A DNA stretch of 64,000 nt from Mesobacillus jeotgali (GTDB lineage: Bacteria; Bacillota; Bacilli; Bacillales; Cytobacillaceae). A model generated the notes under the pieces. The model was not told the DNA's origin. It did not search any database and was given only the letters and a program-made list of their open reading frames with translations. Shown one piece after another: positions 34,601 to 42,263 of the stretch. Location of the stretch: contig NZ_CP134494.1 of NCBI RefSeq assembly GCF_031759225.1, positions 808,001-872,000 on the forward strand, in the 5' to 3' direction. Each line of letters opens with the position of its first letter. Position 1 is the first letter of the stretch. The translations under genes were made by a program, and so were the position numbers.

Positions 34601-34753
34601 GAAGAATCAGGCTATGCAAAACCGCGCGGACTTGGATTCTCAGTCAATGCCTTATCAGACCGCGATGGCAGCTATTTCGAAGGCTATCTCGCAGACTTGC
34701 TGATTGGCGGCCCGGCACAGCAGGACGTATTCGTGGACGTGGAGAAAGCGTAA
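31655..34753 (+). CDS. Molybdopterin oxidoreductase catalytic subunit (TtrA/SrdA type), Tat-exported
   Basis: 1032 residues. The Tat signal is KRRGFLKALG (start). A [4Fe-4S] site CQQCNATC plus CLKG, a probable Mo-ligand Cys in DHGGYCGITS, then molybdopterin-binding segments (VIVWGTNPMVANRG, VVIDPRYSKTAEKAH) and a C-terminal dinucleotide-binding domain (LAYLESWNAED, GFSVNALSDRDG). Length and landmarks such as YPAKRPWYPFGN resemble tetrathionate reductase TtrA; srdBCA selenate reductase of a Mesobacillus relative has the same gene order. The acceptor (tetrathionate, selenate, arsenate or another oxyanion) cannot be fixed from sequence. Confidence 0.9.
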   Translation: MENKPMKRRGFLKALGTLGAVAFVGPAFVGPIKQVMGDVWIDEPHGTGTDYQDYTAENVIFTSCQQCNATCTIKTYITAGAAGGAYSSIVRKIAGNQYSPINMVQIGHINYDTPVSQAVKGTGDVAKTGRGLRGGRTCLKGQAGIQTNYDAFRIQKPLKRVGERGSGVWKTVSWEEAYKEILEGSKDLRTPGLKEMWKYAPEAAVMADWDKLKAGEMTKADFDKKYKDILIDTNHPDLGPKANQIAVMAGHRREFIERLAANSLGTANYYDHGGYCGITSVMGNVRSHDAEKAKKRMIPDYDNAEMVIVWGTNPMVANRGPTTFAPQITNAIDRGMKMVVIDPRYSKTAEKAHMWVPVKPGGDGALAMAMCRWIIENNRYDDIYLRNPNQEAANEDGETTWSDASFLVNVGDKKRPFVRAQELGIGGEEFVVIENGKPVPHTKARNGDLDIDTTINGIKVKSVFRIFKDRVMEKSIEEYAKQADVPVDQIVQIAREFTSHGKKVGIHSYRGPAMHTNGYYSVRAINMLNHLVGNHDWKGGDTVLGAKYKATEGRYDLVTVPNANKGWGIPVTRHKVPYEKTSLFEKDGYPAKRPWYPFGNKLIHDVLPSSAEGYPYKIRALLINRTSPVMAGPRSEMQAKFIRDPKVVELVVASDVVIGETSKYADFILPDLAYLESWNAEDIFPILKHKFAGVIQPVTRVVPDARPTEQVYIDLLKGLGLPGVGDNALADGSAIHTPEDYYLKRIANIAFDGQKPVKDANAEELAIFEKARQKALGKYFDIQKLKDAVKPEEWKKVVYVLNRGGRFEAAGDEYIGNKLKYQWAKQVYFYDEKAAGFKSAYTGKFFEGVPVAEEIKTYDGEVYKPNKPLQFINWKSRNMATHRTEGNAWLREVKPENYLWINPIDAKKKGIKTDDEIYISSNNSKVKGRALVTPGIKPGVVGANFSFGHDAYGSKAVKVDGKTIEPAGKYGHTGYEFNKPLHEESGYAKPRGLGFSVNALSDRDGSYFEGYLADLLIGGPAQQDVFVDVEKA

Positions 34754-34801
34754 CAACATCGGAGAAACTCCGAAATTTCTTGAAAAATGAAGGTGGAGAC
34801 A

Positions 34802-35386
34802 ATGATGGAAGAACGATATGGAAAGCTGGCGATTGCGAATATCATGACAAGCATCTGGCTTGGGGACTGGGACACCTATGAAGCATTCATGAACGATGTC
34901 CCTGAAGGAATGGTGAAGGAACTGTCATTTCACTCCTTATACAATCGGGATGAAGTGCAGCTCTGGTATGACAATCACTTTTTCATACCGGGAGATCACT
35001 TTGTCTCTCCTTATTTTTCATCTTATAGTAAAAATAATGAAGATGAAGAAGCCCGCAGGCATGAACTGTTATGCCTGATTGGCCTTTATGAAAAAACAGC
35101 CTTTTATTTTCCGCTCGAGCAAGACCGGCTGCCAGACCATTTCGGCAGCATGACGGCGTTCTTGAGTTCTATTTTACAGGGAGAAATCCAGGCGGAACAA
35201 AAAGGCGACCGCGATCACCTGAAGCAGCTCGAAGAAATAGAGGGAGAGATGCTGACCCGATTCATCAAGCCAGTCCTGAAACCATTGCTTCAGAATGCGG
35301 AAGCAAAAATCAACCATCCGTTCTTTAAAGAGTTCCTCCGTTTCTACGCGGAAATGATGAGCGACGAGTGGGTGGAGGCAGCTTAA
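34802..35386 (+). CDS. TorD/DmsD-family chaperone for the molybdoenzyme
   Basis: 194 residues, all-helical TorD-like pattern with the conserved PGDHFVSPYFSSY segment (compare the family's P-x-DH motif) near residue 65. These chaperones bind the Tat signal of the catalytic subunit and hold it until the cofactor is inserted. Start ATG 34802 or 34805, with AGGTGGAG just upstream; an ATG at 34787 precedes that site. It is the last gene of the operon, 48 nt after the catalytic subunit and before a terminator. Confidence 0.87.
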   Translation: MMEERYGKLAIANIMTSIWLGDWDTYEAFMNDVPEGMVKELSFHSLYNRDEVQLWYDNHFFIPGDHFVSPYFSSYSKNNEDEEARRHELLCLIGLYEKTAFYFPLEQDRLPDHFGSMTAFLSSILQGEIQAEQKGDRDHLKQLEEIEGEMLTRFIKPVLKPLLQNAEAKINHPFFKEFLRFYAEMMSDEWVEAA

Positions 35387-35396
35387 ATAATGAAGA

Positions 35397-35430
35397 AACG
35401 GTCCTCATAATTGGGGACCGTTTTCTTCTG
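35397..35430 (+). terminator. Terminator of the molybdoenzyme operon
   Basis: AACGGTCC / GGACCGTT arms, then TTTCTTCT. Confidence 0.85.
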
Positions 35431-35499
35431 AAACCTCTTCGGAAATTCTCACTCTGGCAACTGGTCTTTCGAGTTGATTGGGATAACCCATTCCCAAAC

Positions 35500-35529
35500 A
35501 TCAAAAAACAGGCACTTTGATAGTGCCTG
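35500..35529 (-). terminator. Terminator of the DUF1128 gene
   Basis: CAGGCACT / AGTGCCTG on the minus strand, 5-nt loop, six T. Confidence 0.85.
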
Positions 35530-35535
35530 CTCTAA

Positions 35536-35760
35536 TTACTGCTTTCTTAAGTTTCCAAGCTCTTCAGCGATTGCCTGCATTTCATTCGGGCTGAAGGTGT
35601 TTTTTCGCATGATCATATCATAGATTTCCTTCAGTTCTTCATACATATCGCCGTCAAAATGCGTCGATTTGATTGCGCCAAGGTTCATGACATTCAATTT
35701 TTCCTTGATTTTTTCGATCATGAAATCAACGTTTTCAGGGGAATTTTTAGTTAAGTCCAC
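35536..35760 (-). CDS. yfkK: DUF1128 protein (YfkK)
   Basis: 74 residues from GTG 35760: AAAGG is 9 nt upstream, whereas the in-frame ATG at 35769 touches it, and the GTG start matches the B. subtilis YfkK length and beginning (DLTKNSPENVDFMIEKIKEKL against its N-terminus). A small helical protein of unknown function, conserved in Bacillaceae. It sits next to the yfk neighbours in the expected order. Confidence 0.87.
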   Translation of the reverse strand: MDLTKNSPENVDFMIEKIKEKLNVMNLGAIKSTHFDGDMYEELKEIYDMIMRKNTFSPNEMQAIAEELGNLRKQ

Positions 35761-35824
35761 TCCGTTCATCCTTTCAATGGTTGTACAACCATCTTTCCAC
35801 GTCCGTCAAAAAAAGTCAATTACA

Positions 35825-35851
35825 AATCCGGCGCCTATATGACGCCGGATT
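35825..35851 (-). terminator. Stem-loop after the amino-acid symporter gene
   Basis: AATCCGGCG / CGCCGGATT arms; T-rich but interrupted sequence follows on the minus strand. Confidence 0.7.
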
Positions 35852-35855
35852 CCAA

Positions 35856-37211
35856 TCAGGCACTATACGTGTTAGTTTCGTTCTTTTCTTCTTTAATAGC
35901 ATTCAAGATATTCCTTGTTTCAACTACGACTACTCCCGAAAGGCCGAGCAGCCCAACTAAGTTAGGGAAGGCCATCAATCCGTTCATGACGTCGGCTACA
36001 CCCCAAACAACTTCCAGTTGGGAAATCGCACCGATGAACACAGCAGCGACAAATGCGATTCGATAGTATAATACCACACTCTTGCTGAACAGATAGGAGA
36101 AGCATTTTTCTCCATAATATGACCAGCCGATAATGGTCGATGATGCGAAGAACAGCAATCCGATCGCAACGATTACAGAGCCTGTCTGGCCAAGGAATTT
36201 TGCAAAGGTTGCTGAAGTAAGATCAGCTGCTGTTGTATCTCCTGTGTACAACCCGCCCATTACAATGGTTATTCCCGTGATCGAACAGATGACAATTGTA
36301 TCAATGAACACTTGGGTCATCGACACAAGTGCCTGCCGTCCCGGCAAGTCTGTCTTGGCTGCAGCAGCAGCGATCGGTGCGGATCCAAGACCGGCTTCAT
36401 TTGAGAAGACACCCCGGGCAACACCCATCCGGATGACCGTTCCAAGCGCACCGCCAGCAACCGCTTCTCCAGTGAAGGCATCTGTAAAAATAAGTGCAAC
36501 TGCTGCTGGGACAAGGTCAAAATTCATGGTCATGACGATAAGACCAGCAAGAAGGTAAAATGCTGCCATCACTGGCACGAAAAGAGCAGTGACTTTCCCG
36601 ATGCTCTTAATTCCGCCAATCAGGGCAAGTGCAGTGAAAATAGTCAGGACAAGTCCCGTAACCCATGCTGGCACAGAGAAAGTCGACTGTACGACGCTGG
36701 CGACTGAATTTGACTGCACCAGGTTGCCGATTCCGAAAGCTGCAACCGCACCAAATAAGGCAAATAAGACACCAAGCCATTTTTGTCCAAGCCCGCGTTC
36801 AAGATAATACATTGGACCGCCGGACATTTCGCCATCCTCGTCCTCAACCCGGTATTTAACAGCTAAAACAGCTTCCGCGTATTTTGTGGCCATTCCAAAA
36901 AAGGCCGTAATCCACATCCAGAAAACGGCACCAGGTCCGCCTGTAAAAATTGCTGTTGCAACACCAGCGATATTACCTGTTCCGACAGTTGCAGCCAGTG
37001 CTGTCATCAAAGCCTGGAAATGAGAAATGTCCCCTTCAGACCGTTTGTCCTGCTTTTTCGAAAAAGCGAGTTTCAGTGAATAAGGCAGCAGCCTCATTTG
37101 CAAGAAGCCAATGCGGAAGGTAAGATAAATTCCCGTCCCTACAAGCAGGATCAATAAAGGCGGGCCCCAAACCCATCCACTGATTTTTCCAATCCAATCT
37201 TCAAATGTCAT
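35856..37211 (-). CDS. Alanine/glycine:sodium symporter (AGCS family)
   Basis: 451 residues, about eleven hydrophobic helices. AGCS signatures are clear: ALAATVGTGNIAGVATAIF near residue 70, GGPMYYLERGL, and RGVFSNEAGLGSAPIAAAAA in the middle. It imports alanine or glycine with Na+ (compare B. subtilis AlsT). ATG 37211, with GGGGGAGC upstream. Single gene. Confidence 0.92.
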   Translation of the reverse strand: MTFEDWIGKISGWVWGPPLLILLVGTGIYLTFRIGFLQMRLLPYSLKLAFSKKQDKRSEGDISHFQALMTALAATVGTGNIAGVATAIFTGGPGAVFWMWITAFFGMATKYAEAVLAVKYRVEDEDGEMSGGPMYYLERGLGQKWLGVLFALFGAVAAFGIGNLVQSNSVASVVQSTFSVPAWVTGLVLTIFTALALIGGIKSIGKVTALFVPVMAAFYLLAGLIVMTMNFDLVPAAVALIFTDAFTGEAVAGGALGTVIRMGVARGVFSNEAGLGSAPIAAAAAKTDLPGRQALVSMTQVFIDTIVICSITGITIVMGGLYTGDTTAADLTSATFAKFLGQTGSVIVAIGLLFFASSTIIGWSYYGEKCFSYLFSKSVVLYYRIAFVAAVFIGAISQLEVVWGVADVMNGLMAFPNLVGLLGLSGVVVVETRNILNAIKEEKNETNTYSA

Positions 37212-37347
37212 AATGCTCCCCCTCAGAATTCAAAAAATGTTATTGTACAAGAATATTCTGATAATTGGTGGTAAGTCAAGCGATATCTATTAGGTAAAAC
37301 TTAGTAGAGGGAATGAAATCATATGTGAGCACTTGCTGTTAAGGGAT

Positions 37348-37383
37348 CTTTGCGAATAGAGAATTAGCAAAGATCTTTTACAT
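37348..37383 (+). terminator. Orphan stem-loop in the 309-bp gap before the YtxH gene
   Basis: GATCTTTGC / GCAAAGATC with a 13-nt loop, then TTTT. No gene precedes it on this strand. The remainder of the gap (37212-37520) shows nothing else I can support. Confidence 0.4.
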
Positions 37384-37520
37384 TCACGGAAGATAACTCC
37401 AAAAAACTGTATTATTTTTCTCAATACTTGCATGAAGTAGTGGCAATCGTGGAAAATGTTAGTTAGGATGCAGGCAAGTTGAGACCTGCAAAGATCAGGA
37501 AGACTTTAGGAGGAGAAAAT

Positions 37521-37883
37521 ATGGGCAGTTCGAGTAAATTTTGGATGGGCATGGTTTTAGGAGCGCTGGCAGGCGGTGCAGTTACTCTTTTGGAAAAATC
37601 GACCCGGCAGGCTGTAAAAAAGGATTTCAGCAAGGTTTCCAGTGGTGTGGCATATGTGATCAAAAATCCAAATGAATTTATTGATGATCTAAGGGAAACA
37701 GCGAATAAAGTGCGGGCAACAGTGGAACAAGTAACAGAGGATGTTGCTTTTATCACTGAAAAAGTAGAAGAAATAAAGGATGTACCCCCTCAGGTTACGG
37801 AATTGGTCAAGGACACGAAAGAAACGCTGAGGAAGATTGCATCATCCGGTCAAGGACAGCAGCATATAGATAAAAATGAATGA
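37521..37883 (+). CDS. YtxH-domain protein (position of yfkI)
   Basis: 120 residues from ATG 37521, AGGAGG upstream. A short glycine-rich hydrophobic N-terminal helix (FWMGMVLGALAGGAVTLLE) is followed by a long amphipathic helical region (VRATVEQVTEDVAFITEKVEEI), as in YtxH proteins. The family is often stress-linked; function unknown. It is followed 52 nt later by yfkH in the same direction, as yfkI is in B. subtilis. Confidence 0.78.
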   Translation: MGSSSKFWMGMVLGALAGGAVTLLEKSTRQAVKKDFSKVSSGVAYVIKNPNEFIDDLRETANKVRATVEQVTEDVAFITEKVEEIKDVPPQVTELVKDTKETLRKIASSGQGQQHIDKNE

Positions 37884-37935
37884 TTGATTGACAAGCCCTT
37901 GGTGTGAGCTGGGAAAGCATAAATGAGGTGAATCA

Positions 37936-38751
37936 ATGGTTGATATATCATTTTTCAGGCATATGTGGCAGAGGATACAGGAAGATGATGTTCCGGCTCT
38001 TGCCGCACAGCTTGCCTATTTCTTCTTGCTTTCCTTGTTTCCGCTGTTAATCTTCTTGGTCACATTGGTTCCTTATTTGCCAATTTCAGAAATGGATATC
38101 CTCGGTTTTTTTGATGATTATGCTCCAGGTGAATCGATGGACCTGATTAAGAACAGCCTGGAGGATATCATGAAAAAAGACGGAAAATTGCTGAGCTTTG
38201 GATTGCTGGCGACTGTTTGGTCAGCCTCAAATGGGATCAATGCCATTGTCAGGGCATTTAACCGTGCGTACCGAGTAGAGGAAACAAGGTCGTTCATCGT
38301 AAGCAGGTTAATGGCAATCTTTTTGACCTTTGCCATGATCTTTGTATTTCTGGTCGCATTGATCCTGCCGGTGTTCGGAAAAGAAATCGGCAGCTGGCTT
38401 TTCGCGAATTTTGGCCTGAAGGAAGAATTTCTTTACGTCTGGAATATGCTTCGCTGGGCCATCAGTATTTTGATTTTGTTTGTTGTTTTCCTTGGACTGT
38501 ACTGGATTGCGCCAAACAAAAAACTCACCTGCGTTAGCGGCTTACCAGGATCAATTTTTGCCACAGGTGGATGGGTTCTTGTTTCGCTGGGCTTCTCCTA
38601 CTATGTCAGCAATTTCGCTTCCTACACCGCTACTTACGGCAGTATCGGGGCAATCATCGTCCTGATGATCTGGCTCTATTTATCCGCCTACATCATCATC
38701 ATTGGCGGAGAAATCAATGCCTATTACAGTGAGAAGAAAACAGGATGCTGA
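37936..38751 (+). CDS. yfkH: YihY/BrkB-family membrane protein YfkH
   Basis: 271 residues with six hydrophobic helices and the family pattern VPALAAQLAYFFLLSLFPLLI near the start, TVWSASNGINAIVRAFNRAY in the middle and YGSIGAIIVLMIWLYLSAY near the end. Often misnamed ribonuclease BN; true function unsettled. GAGGTG lies 5 nt before the ATG. Probably co-transcribed with the YtxH gene. Confidence 0.88.
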   Translation: MVDISFFRHMWQRIQEDDVPALAAQLAYFFLLSLFPLLIFLVTLVPYLPISEMDILGFFDDYAPGESMDLIKNSLEDIMKKDGKLLSFGLLATVWSASNGINAIVRAFNRAYRVEETRSFIVSRLMAIFLTFAMIFVFLVALILPVFGKEIGSWLFANFGLKEEFLYVWNMLRWAISILILFVVFLGLYWIAPNKKLTCVSGLPGSIFATGGWVLVSLGFSYYVSNFASYTATYGSIGAIIVLMIWLYLSAYIIIIGGEINAYYSEKKTGC

Positions 38752-38852
38752 CACTTTTAACTATCCTGAAATTACCTCGGTAACGTCTGCTATTTTAGCA
38801 GAAGATAATGTAGAGGCTTGCTCCTCACTTATAATGTCAGGGGGAATTCAGG

Positions 38853-38957
38853 ATGGCAAAGAAGACGAAAAAAGATGGAAGCACAAAGCAAAAAGGCAAA
38901 AGCAACCACAGCCAAAAAACATCCGGTTCAGCAAACGGATCAAACGGATATCACTAA
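38853..38957 (+). CDS. Small basic Lys/Ser/Gly-rich protein, 34 residues
   Basis: ATG 38853 with GGGG about 9 nt upstream and an intrinsic terminator 7 nt after the stop. The product begins MAKKTKKDGSTKQKGKS and ends in a Gly/Ser/Asn tail. Its composition resembles minor small acid-soluble spore proteins, but I do not recognise the family. It is the only plausible gene in the 400-bp gap after yfkH. Confidence 0.55.
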   Translation: MAKKTKKDGSTKQKGKSNHSQKTSGSANGSNGYH

Positions 38958-38963
38958 CACCAC

Positions 38964-38992
38964 GCGCCCCCATTCGGAGGGCGCTTTTCTTT
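38964..38992 (+). terminator. Terminator of the 34-residue gene
   Basis: GCGCCC / GGGCGC with a 9-nt loop, then TTTTCTTTATT. Confidence 0.82.
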
Positions 38993-39004
38993 ATTGATAG
39001 GGCA

Positions 39005-39095
39005 AGATGGACAGAAGTCGGTGGAAGCAGAGGAAAAGTGTCCTAATCAAGATCATGATGGACAGAAAGCGGAGAAAGCAAAGAGGAAGTGTCCG
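39005..39095. repeat. Two degenerate repeat units, 51-bp step
   Basis: Units starting at GATGGACAGAA (39006) and GATGGACAGAA (39057), each ending AGTGTCC. GGACA and TGTCC are inverted as in the 52-bp arrays A and B, so this may be a worn third member. Confidence 0.5.
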
Positions 39096-39123
39096 TCATC
39101 AATTACTTGACTCAATACAGCTC

Positions 39124-39160
39124 AATAAAAAGCTCCCGCTGGTTTTATCCAACGGGAGCT
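39124..39160 (-). terminator. Terminator of the P-type ATPase gene
   Basis: AGCTCCCG / CGGGAGCT with inner TGG / CCA, then TTTTTATT on the minus strand. Confidence 0.88.
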
Positions 39161-39165
39161 AAACT

Positions 39166-41085
39166 TTATTTCAACAGCCTCAAGCTATTCAAGATGACTA
39201 AAATAGTGCTGCCTTCGTGGCCGATGACGCCGTATGGCAGGTCGAGCAGCTGAAGGAAGTTGGATGCGATGAGCACCATGATGACTAGAATCGAGAATAC
39301 GATGTTTTGTTTGACGATCCTGTTCATCCGGCGGGACAGATTGATGGCTTCGGCGATCTTTGGCAGGTCGTTTTTCATCAAAACGACGTCTGCTGTTTCC
39401 AAAGCAACATCGGAACCTTCTCCCATCGCGATGCCGACATTCGCGGTCGCAAGTGCCGGGGCGTCATTGATGCCGTCTCCCACCATGGCAACCTGGCCAT
39501 ATTGGTCTTTCAATTTCTTCAATTCCTGAACCTTTGTTTCGGGCAGGCATTCAGCGATGTATCCTTCCACATGGCTTTCGGCCGCTATTGCCTTACCCGT
39601 GTTCTGGCTGTCTCCTGTGAGCATGACGGTGTAGATGCCTTCTGACTTCAATAGGTCGATTGCTTGTTTTGTTTCTTCACGGACAACGTCTTTCAATGCA
39701 ATCAAACCTGCAAGCTGGCCATTCCGTTCGATGAAAACAATTGTCTTTCCTTGTGCTGCAAGCTTTACAGCGGCTCCGCCAGAGAATGCCTCTGCCGCGG
39801 ACCTTCCGACAAAGTCGGCTTTTCCGATTTTCCAATCCTCATTTTCAAAATGGGCCTTCACTCCCCAGCCAGACACATCCTCGATGCTCTCTGGGTGAAC
39901 AAGCTCTTTGCCAAGCGTCTCCTTGGAGTGTTTCACGATGGCGTTGGCCAGCGGGTGGTTGGAGTGACTTTCAATCGATGCTGCTTTGAGCAGGACATCA
40001 TCAGAATCAAGTCCCTCAGCTACAATCACATCGGTTACTTCCGGCTTGCCTTTTGTCAAAGTTCCGGTTTTATCAAAAGCAATTGCTTTAAGGTGGCTCA
40101 GGTTTTCCAGGTGGACGCCGCCTTTAAATAAAATTCCGTGCTTCGCGCCATTCGAAATCGCCGACAAAGTAGCAGGCATGATCGAGGCAACGAGTGCACA
40201 TGGGGAGGCGACGACAAGAAGGATCATCGCGCGGTAAAACGTCTCCGTCCAGCTCCAGCCAAGCAGAAAGTGAGGAACAAACATCATCAGCACAACAACT
40301 GCCAGGACGACCTTTACGTAAGTGCCCTCAAACCGTTCGATGAACAGCTGGGATGGAGACTTTTCACTTTGCGCGTTCTGGACGAGCTGGATGATTTTTT
40401 GGAACAGTGTTTCGTCATTTCGTTTTGTGATTTCAACGGTAACTGATCCAGTCAGGTTGACCGTACCGGCAAAAACATCATCTCCGGAATCCTTTGAAAC
40501 CGGGATGGATTCCCCGGTGATGGCAGCCTGGTCAATCGTTGTCTGCCCCCTGGCAACTTTTCCGTCTGAAGGAATCCTTTCACCTGGCTTCACCAAAATC
40601 ATGTCGCCTATTTCAAGTTCTGAAACATGCACTTTTTCCTCATACCCGTCCACAATCCTCAATGCTTCCTCTGGCTGCAGCTCCATCAAAGAGGAAATTT
40701 CCTTATGGCTCTTGTTCATCGTATATGTTTCAAGTGCTCCGCTCATTGCAAAAATGAAGATCAAAATCGCGCCTTCTGTCCAGTAACCAATAATGGCCGA
40801 ACCAATCGCAGCAAAAATCATCAACATCTCGACGTTCAGTTCTTTGTCTTCAATCGTCGCTTCTATACCTTCCTTCGCTTTTGCAAAACCGCCGATTACA
40901 TAGGCCAGGATAAAAGCGATGACAGATGCAGTTTGTGAATCTCCCTTGCTTAAAATCCATCCCGCAGCAATCAGGATCCCACTGATTCCGGCTGCGATCA
41001 GCTCCGCATGAGGCTTTATTTTTTCAAAAAAGCTTACTTCAGGAACCGAGTTTTTCTTTAACAAAGCATTTGCTCCCTGTGCCAT
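39166..41085 (-). CDS. pfeT: Heavy-metal P1B-type ATPase, PfeT/ZosA-like
   Basis: 639 residues, no N-terminal metal-binding (HMA) domain. Landmarks: actuator TGES, membrane SPC motif (VASPCALVAS), phosphorylation DKTGTLTKG, HP locus (SHSNHPLA), MLTGDS and VGDGINDAPAL, ending GHEGSTILVILNSLRLLK. Length and SPC motif match B. subtilis PfeT (formerly ZosA), an Fe(II) exporter under PerR and Fur. GGAGGAGAAAAGG precedes the ATG. A Fur-like box lies 28 nt upstream of the start, which supports iron over other metals. Confidence 0.85.
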   Translation of the reverse strand: MAQGANALLKKNSVPEVSFFEKIKPHAELIAAGISGILIAAGWILSKGDSQTASVIAFILAYVIGGFAKAKEGIEATIEDKELNVEMLMIFAAIGSAIIGYWTEGAILIFIFAMSGALETYTMNKSHKEISSLMELQPEEALRIVDGYEEKVHVSELEIGDMILVKPGERIPSDGKVARGQTTIDQAAITGESIPVSKDSGDDVFAGTVNLTGSVTVEITKRNDETLFQKIIQLVQNAQSEKSPSQLFIERFEGTYVKVVLAVVVLMMFVPHFLLGWSWTETFYRAMILLVVASPCALVASIMPATLSAISNGAKHGILFKGGVHLENLSHLKAIAFDKTGTLTKGKPEVTDVIVAEGLDSDDVLLKAASIESHSNHPLANAIVKHSKETLGKELVHPESIEDVSGWGVKAHFENEDWKIGKADFVGRSAAEAFSGGAAVKLAAQGKTIVFIERNGQLAGLIALKDVVREETKQAIDLLKSEGIYTVMLTGDSQNTGKAIAAESHVEGYIAECLPETKVQELKKLKDQYGQVAMVGDGINDAPALATANVGIAMGEGSDVALETADVVLMKNDLPKIAEAINLSRRMNRIVKQNIVFSILVIMVLIASNFLQLLDLPYGVIGHEGSTILVILNSLRLLK

Positions 41086-41112
41086 CCTTTTCTCCTCCTT
41101 TAAATCTCTAAA

Positions 41113-41127
41113 TGATACTAATAATCA
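41113..41127 (-). promoter_or_regulatory. Fur/PerR-type box before pfeT
   Basis: On the minus strand TGATTATTAGTATCA, against the Fur 7-1-7 box TGATAATNATTATCA: two mismatches in 14. The fit to the PerR box TTATAATNATTATAA is weaker. Confidence 0.6.
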
Positions 41128-41150
41128 CAATCATTACCCTTAAAAAACAC

Positions 41151-41176
41151 GAAAGCTGCCACCAAATTGGTGACAG
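41151..41176 (-). terminator. Stem-loop in the pfeT leader
   Basis: On the minus strand GCTGTCACC / GGTGGCAGC with a 5-nt loop, then TTTCGTGTTTTTT. It lies upstream of pfeT with no gene before it on that strand, so an attenuator is possible. Confidence 0.45.
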
Positions 41177-41277
41177 CGAGAATCCGAGTCAAAAAATACA
41201 TATTGTGTTCACTATTATGTTACCATACAATATATGCTTTTTGAAAGAATTATGCGTCTGTCTAAGGAGATAGTTTA

Positions 41278-42216
41278 ATGACAACAAAAGACTTTTTTAC
41301 CCACCCGCTTGGAATTGCTGTTTCAGCTGTCGGTGCGACCTTCCTCTGGGGAAGTGCGTTCCCGTTCATAAAGCTGAGCTATAGCAGTCTTGATATCAGG
41401 CCGGAAGAGATGGGGGAGCAAATGCTGTTTGCAGGATACCGTTTCCTGCTTGCCGGGCTGCTGATCCTGATCATGTTCTTTCTTTTAAAAAGGAATATGA
41501 AATTTCGGCCCGAAACGACTAAGTCTCTCCTGAAAATCGGCCTGTTCCAGACGTTTTTACAATATGTCCTTTTTTATATCGGACTCAGTTACTCCACTGG
41601 AATCCAGGGTTCGATCATTGCAGGTACAACTTCATTCTTCCAGATCCTGCTCGCGCACTTCCTTTATCCGGATGACAGGATGAGCCGTTTGAAGGTTGCC
41701 GGGCTGATGGTCGGATTCACTGGGGTCATATTCGCGAATTGGCCTAATGGAGATTATGAAATCAGTTTTGGTATCGGCGAAATTCTGCTTATGGGAGCGA
41801 TGATGGCTGGTGCCTACGGAAATATCCTTGCCAAACAGGGAAGCGGTAAAATGGAGGTCATATATTTAACAGCTTACCAGATGATTTTGGGGTCCCTTGG
41901 ATTGATTGCAATTGGAGCTTTTTCAGTGGGGATAGCGCCTTTCGATTTCGATTTGAAGTCAGGTTTGATGCTCCTATATCTGGCATTCCTGTCAGCGGCA
42001 GGCTTTATTTTATGGAACAATGTCATGAAGTACAATCAAGTTGGCAAGGTCTCGTTGTATCTTTTCCTGGTCCCTGTATTCGGGGTGATGTTATCAGCGG
42101 TGCTCCTTGCCGAACCAATACATTATTTTGTCATTGCCGGTTTAATATTTGTAGTCGTCGGAATCGTGCTTGTCAACCGGCCGGCCCGAAAAAGAAACAG
42201 CCTCCCTGCGAAATAG
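41278..42216 (+). CDS. EamA/DMT-family transporter
   Basis: 312 residues with ten hydrophobic helices in two EamA repeats (GATFLWGSAFPFIKL at the first, ILLMGAMMAGAYGNILAKQ at the second). Drug/metabolite exporter superfamily; substrate unknown. ATG 41278, AAGGAG 9-10 nt upstream. Divergent from pfeT. The stop overlaps a strong terminator. Confidence 0.87.
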   Translation: MTTKDFFTHPLGIAVSAVGATFLWGSAFPFIKLSYSSLDIRPEEMGEQMLFAGYRFLLAGLLILIMFFLLKRNMKFRPETTKSLLKIGLFQTFLQYVLFYIGLSYSTGIQGSIIAGTTSFFQILLAHFLYPDDRMSRLKVAGLMVGFTGVIFANWPNGDYEISFGIGEILLMGAMMAGAYGNILAKQGSGKMEVIYLTAYQMILGSLGLIAIGAFSVGIAPFDFDLKSGLMLLYLAFLSAAGFILWNNVMKYNQVGKVSLYLFLVPVFGVMLSAVLLAEPIHYFVIAGLIFVVVGIVLVNRPARKRNSLPAK

Positions 42217-42228
42217 GGAGGCTGTTTT
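42196..42228. terminator. Bidirectional terminator
   Basis: CAGCCTCCCT / AGGGAGGCTG, 7-nt loop, TTTT on the plus side and TTTCTTTTT on the minus side. Shared by the DMT gene and the convergent MFS gene. Confidence 0.88.
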
Positions 42229-42263
42229 GCGTTGTTTAGAAGATTGAACATGCACTTTTGTAC

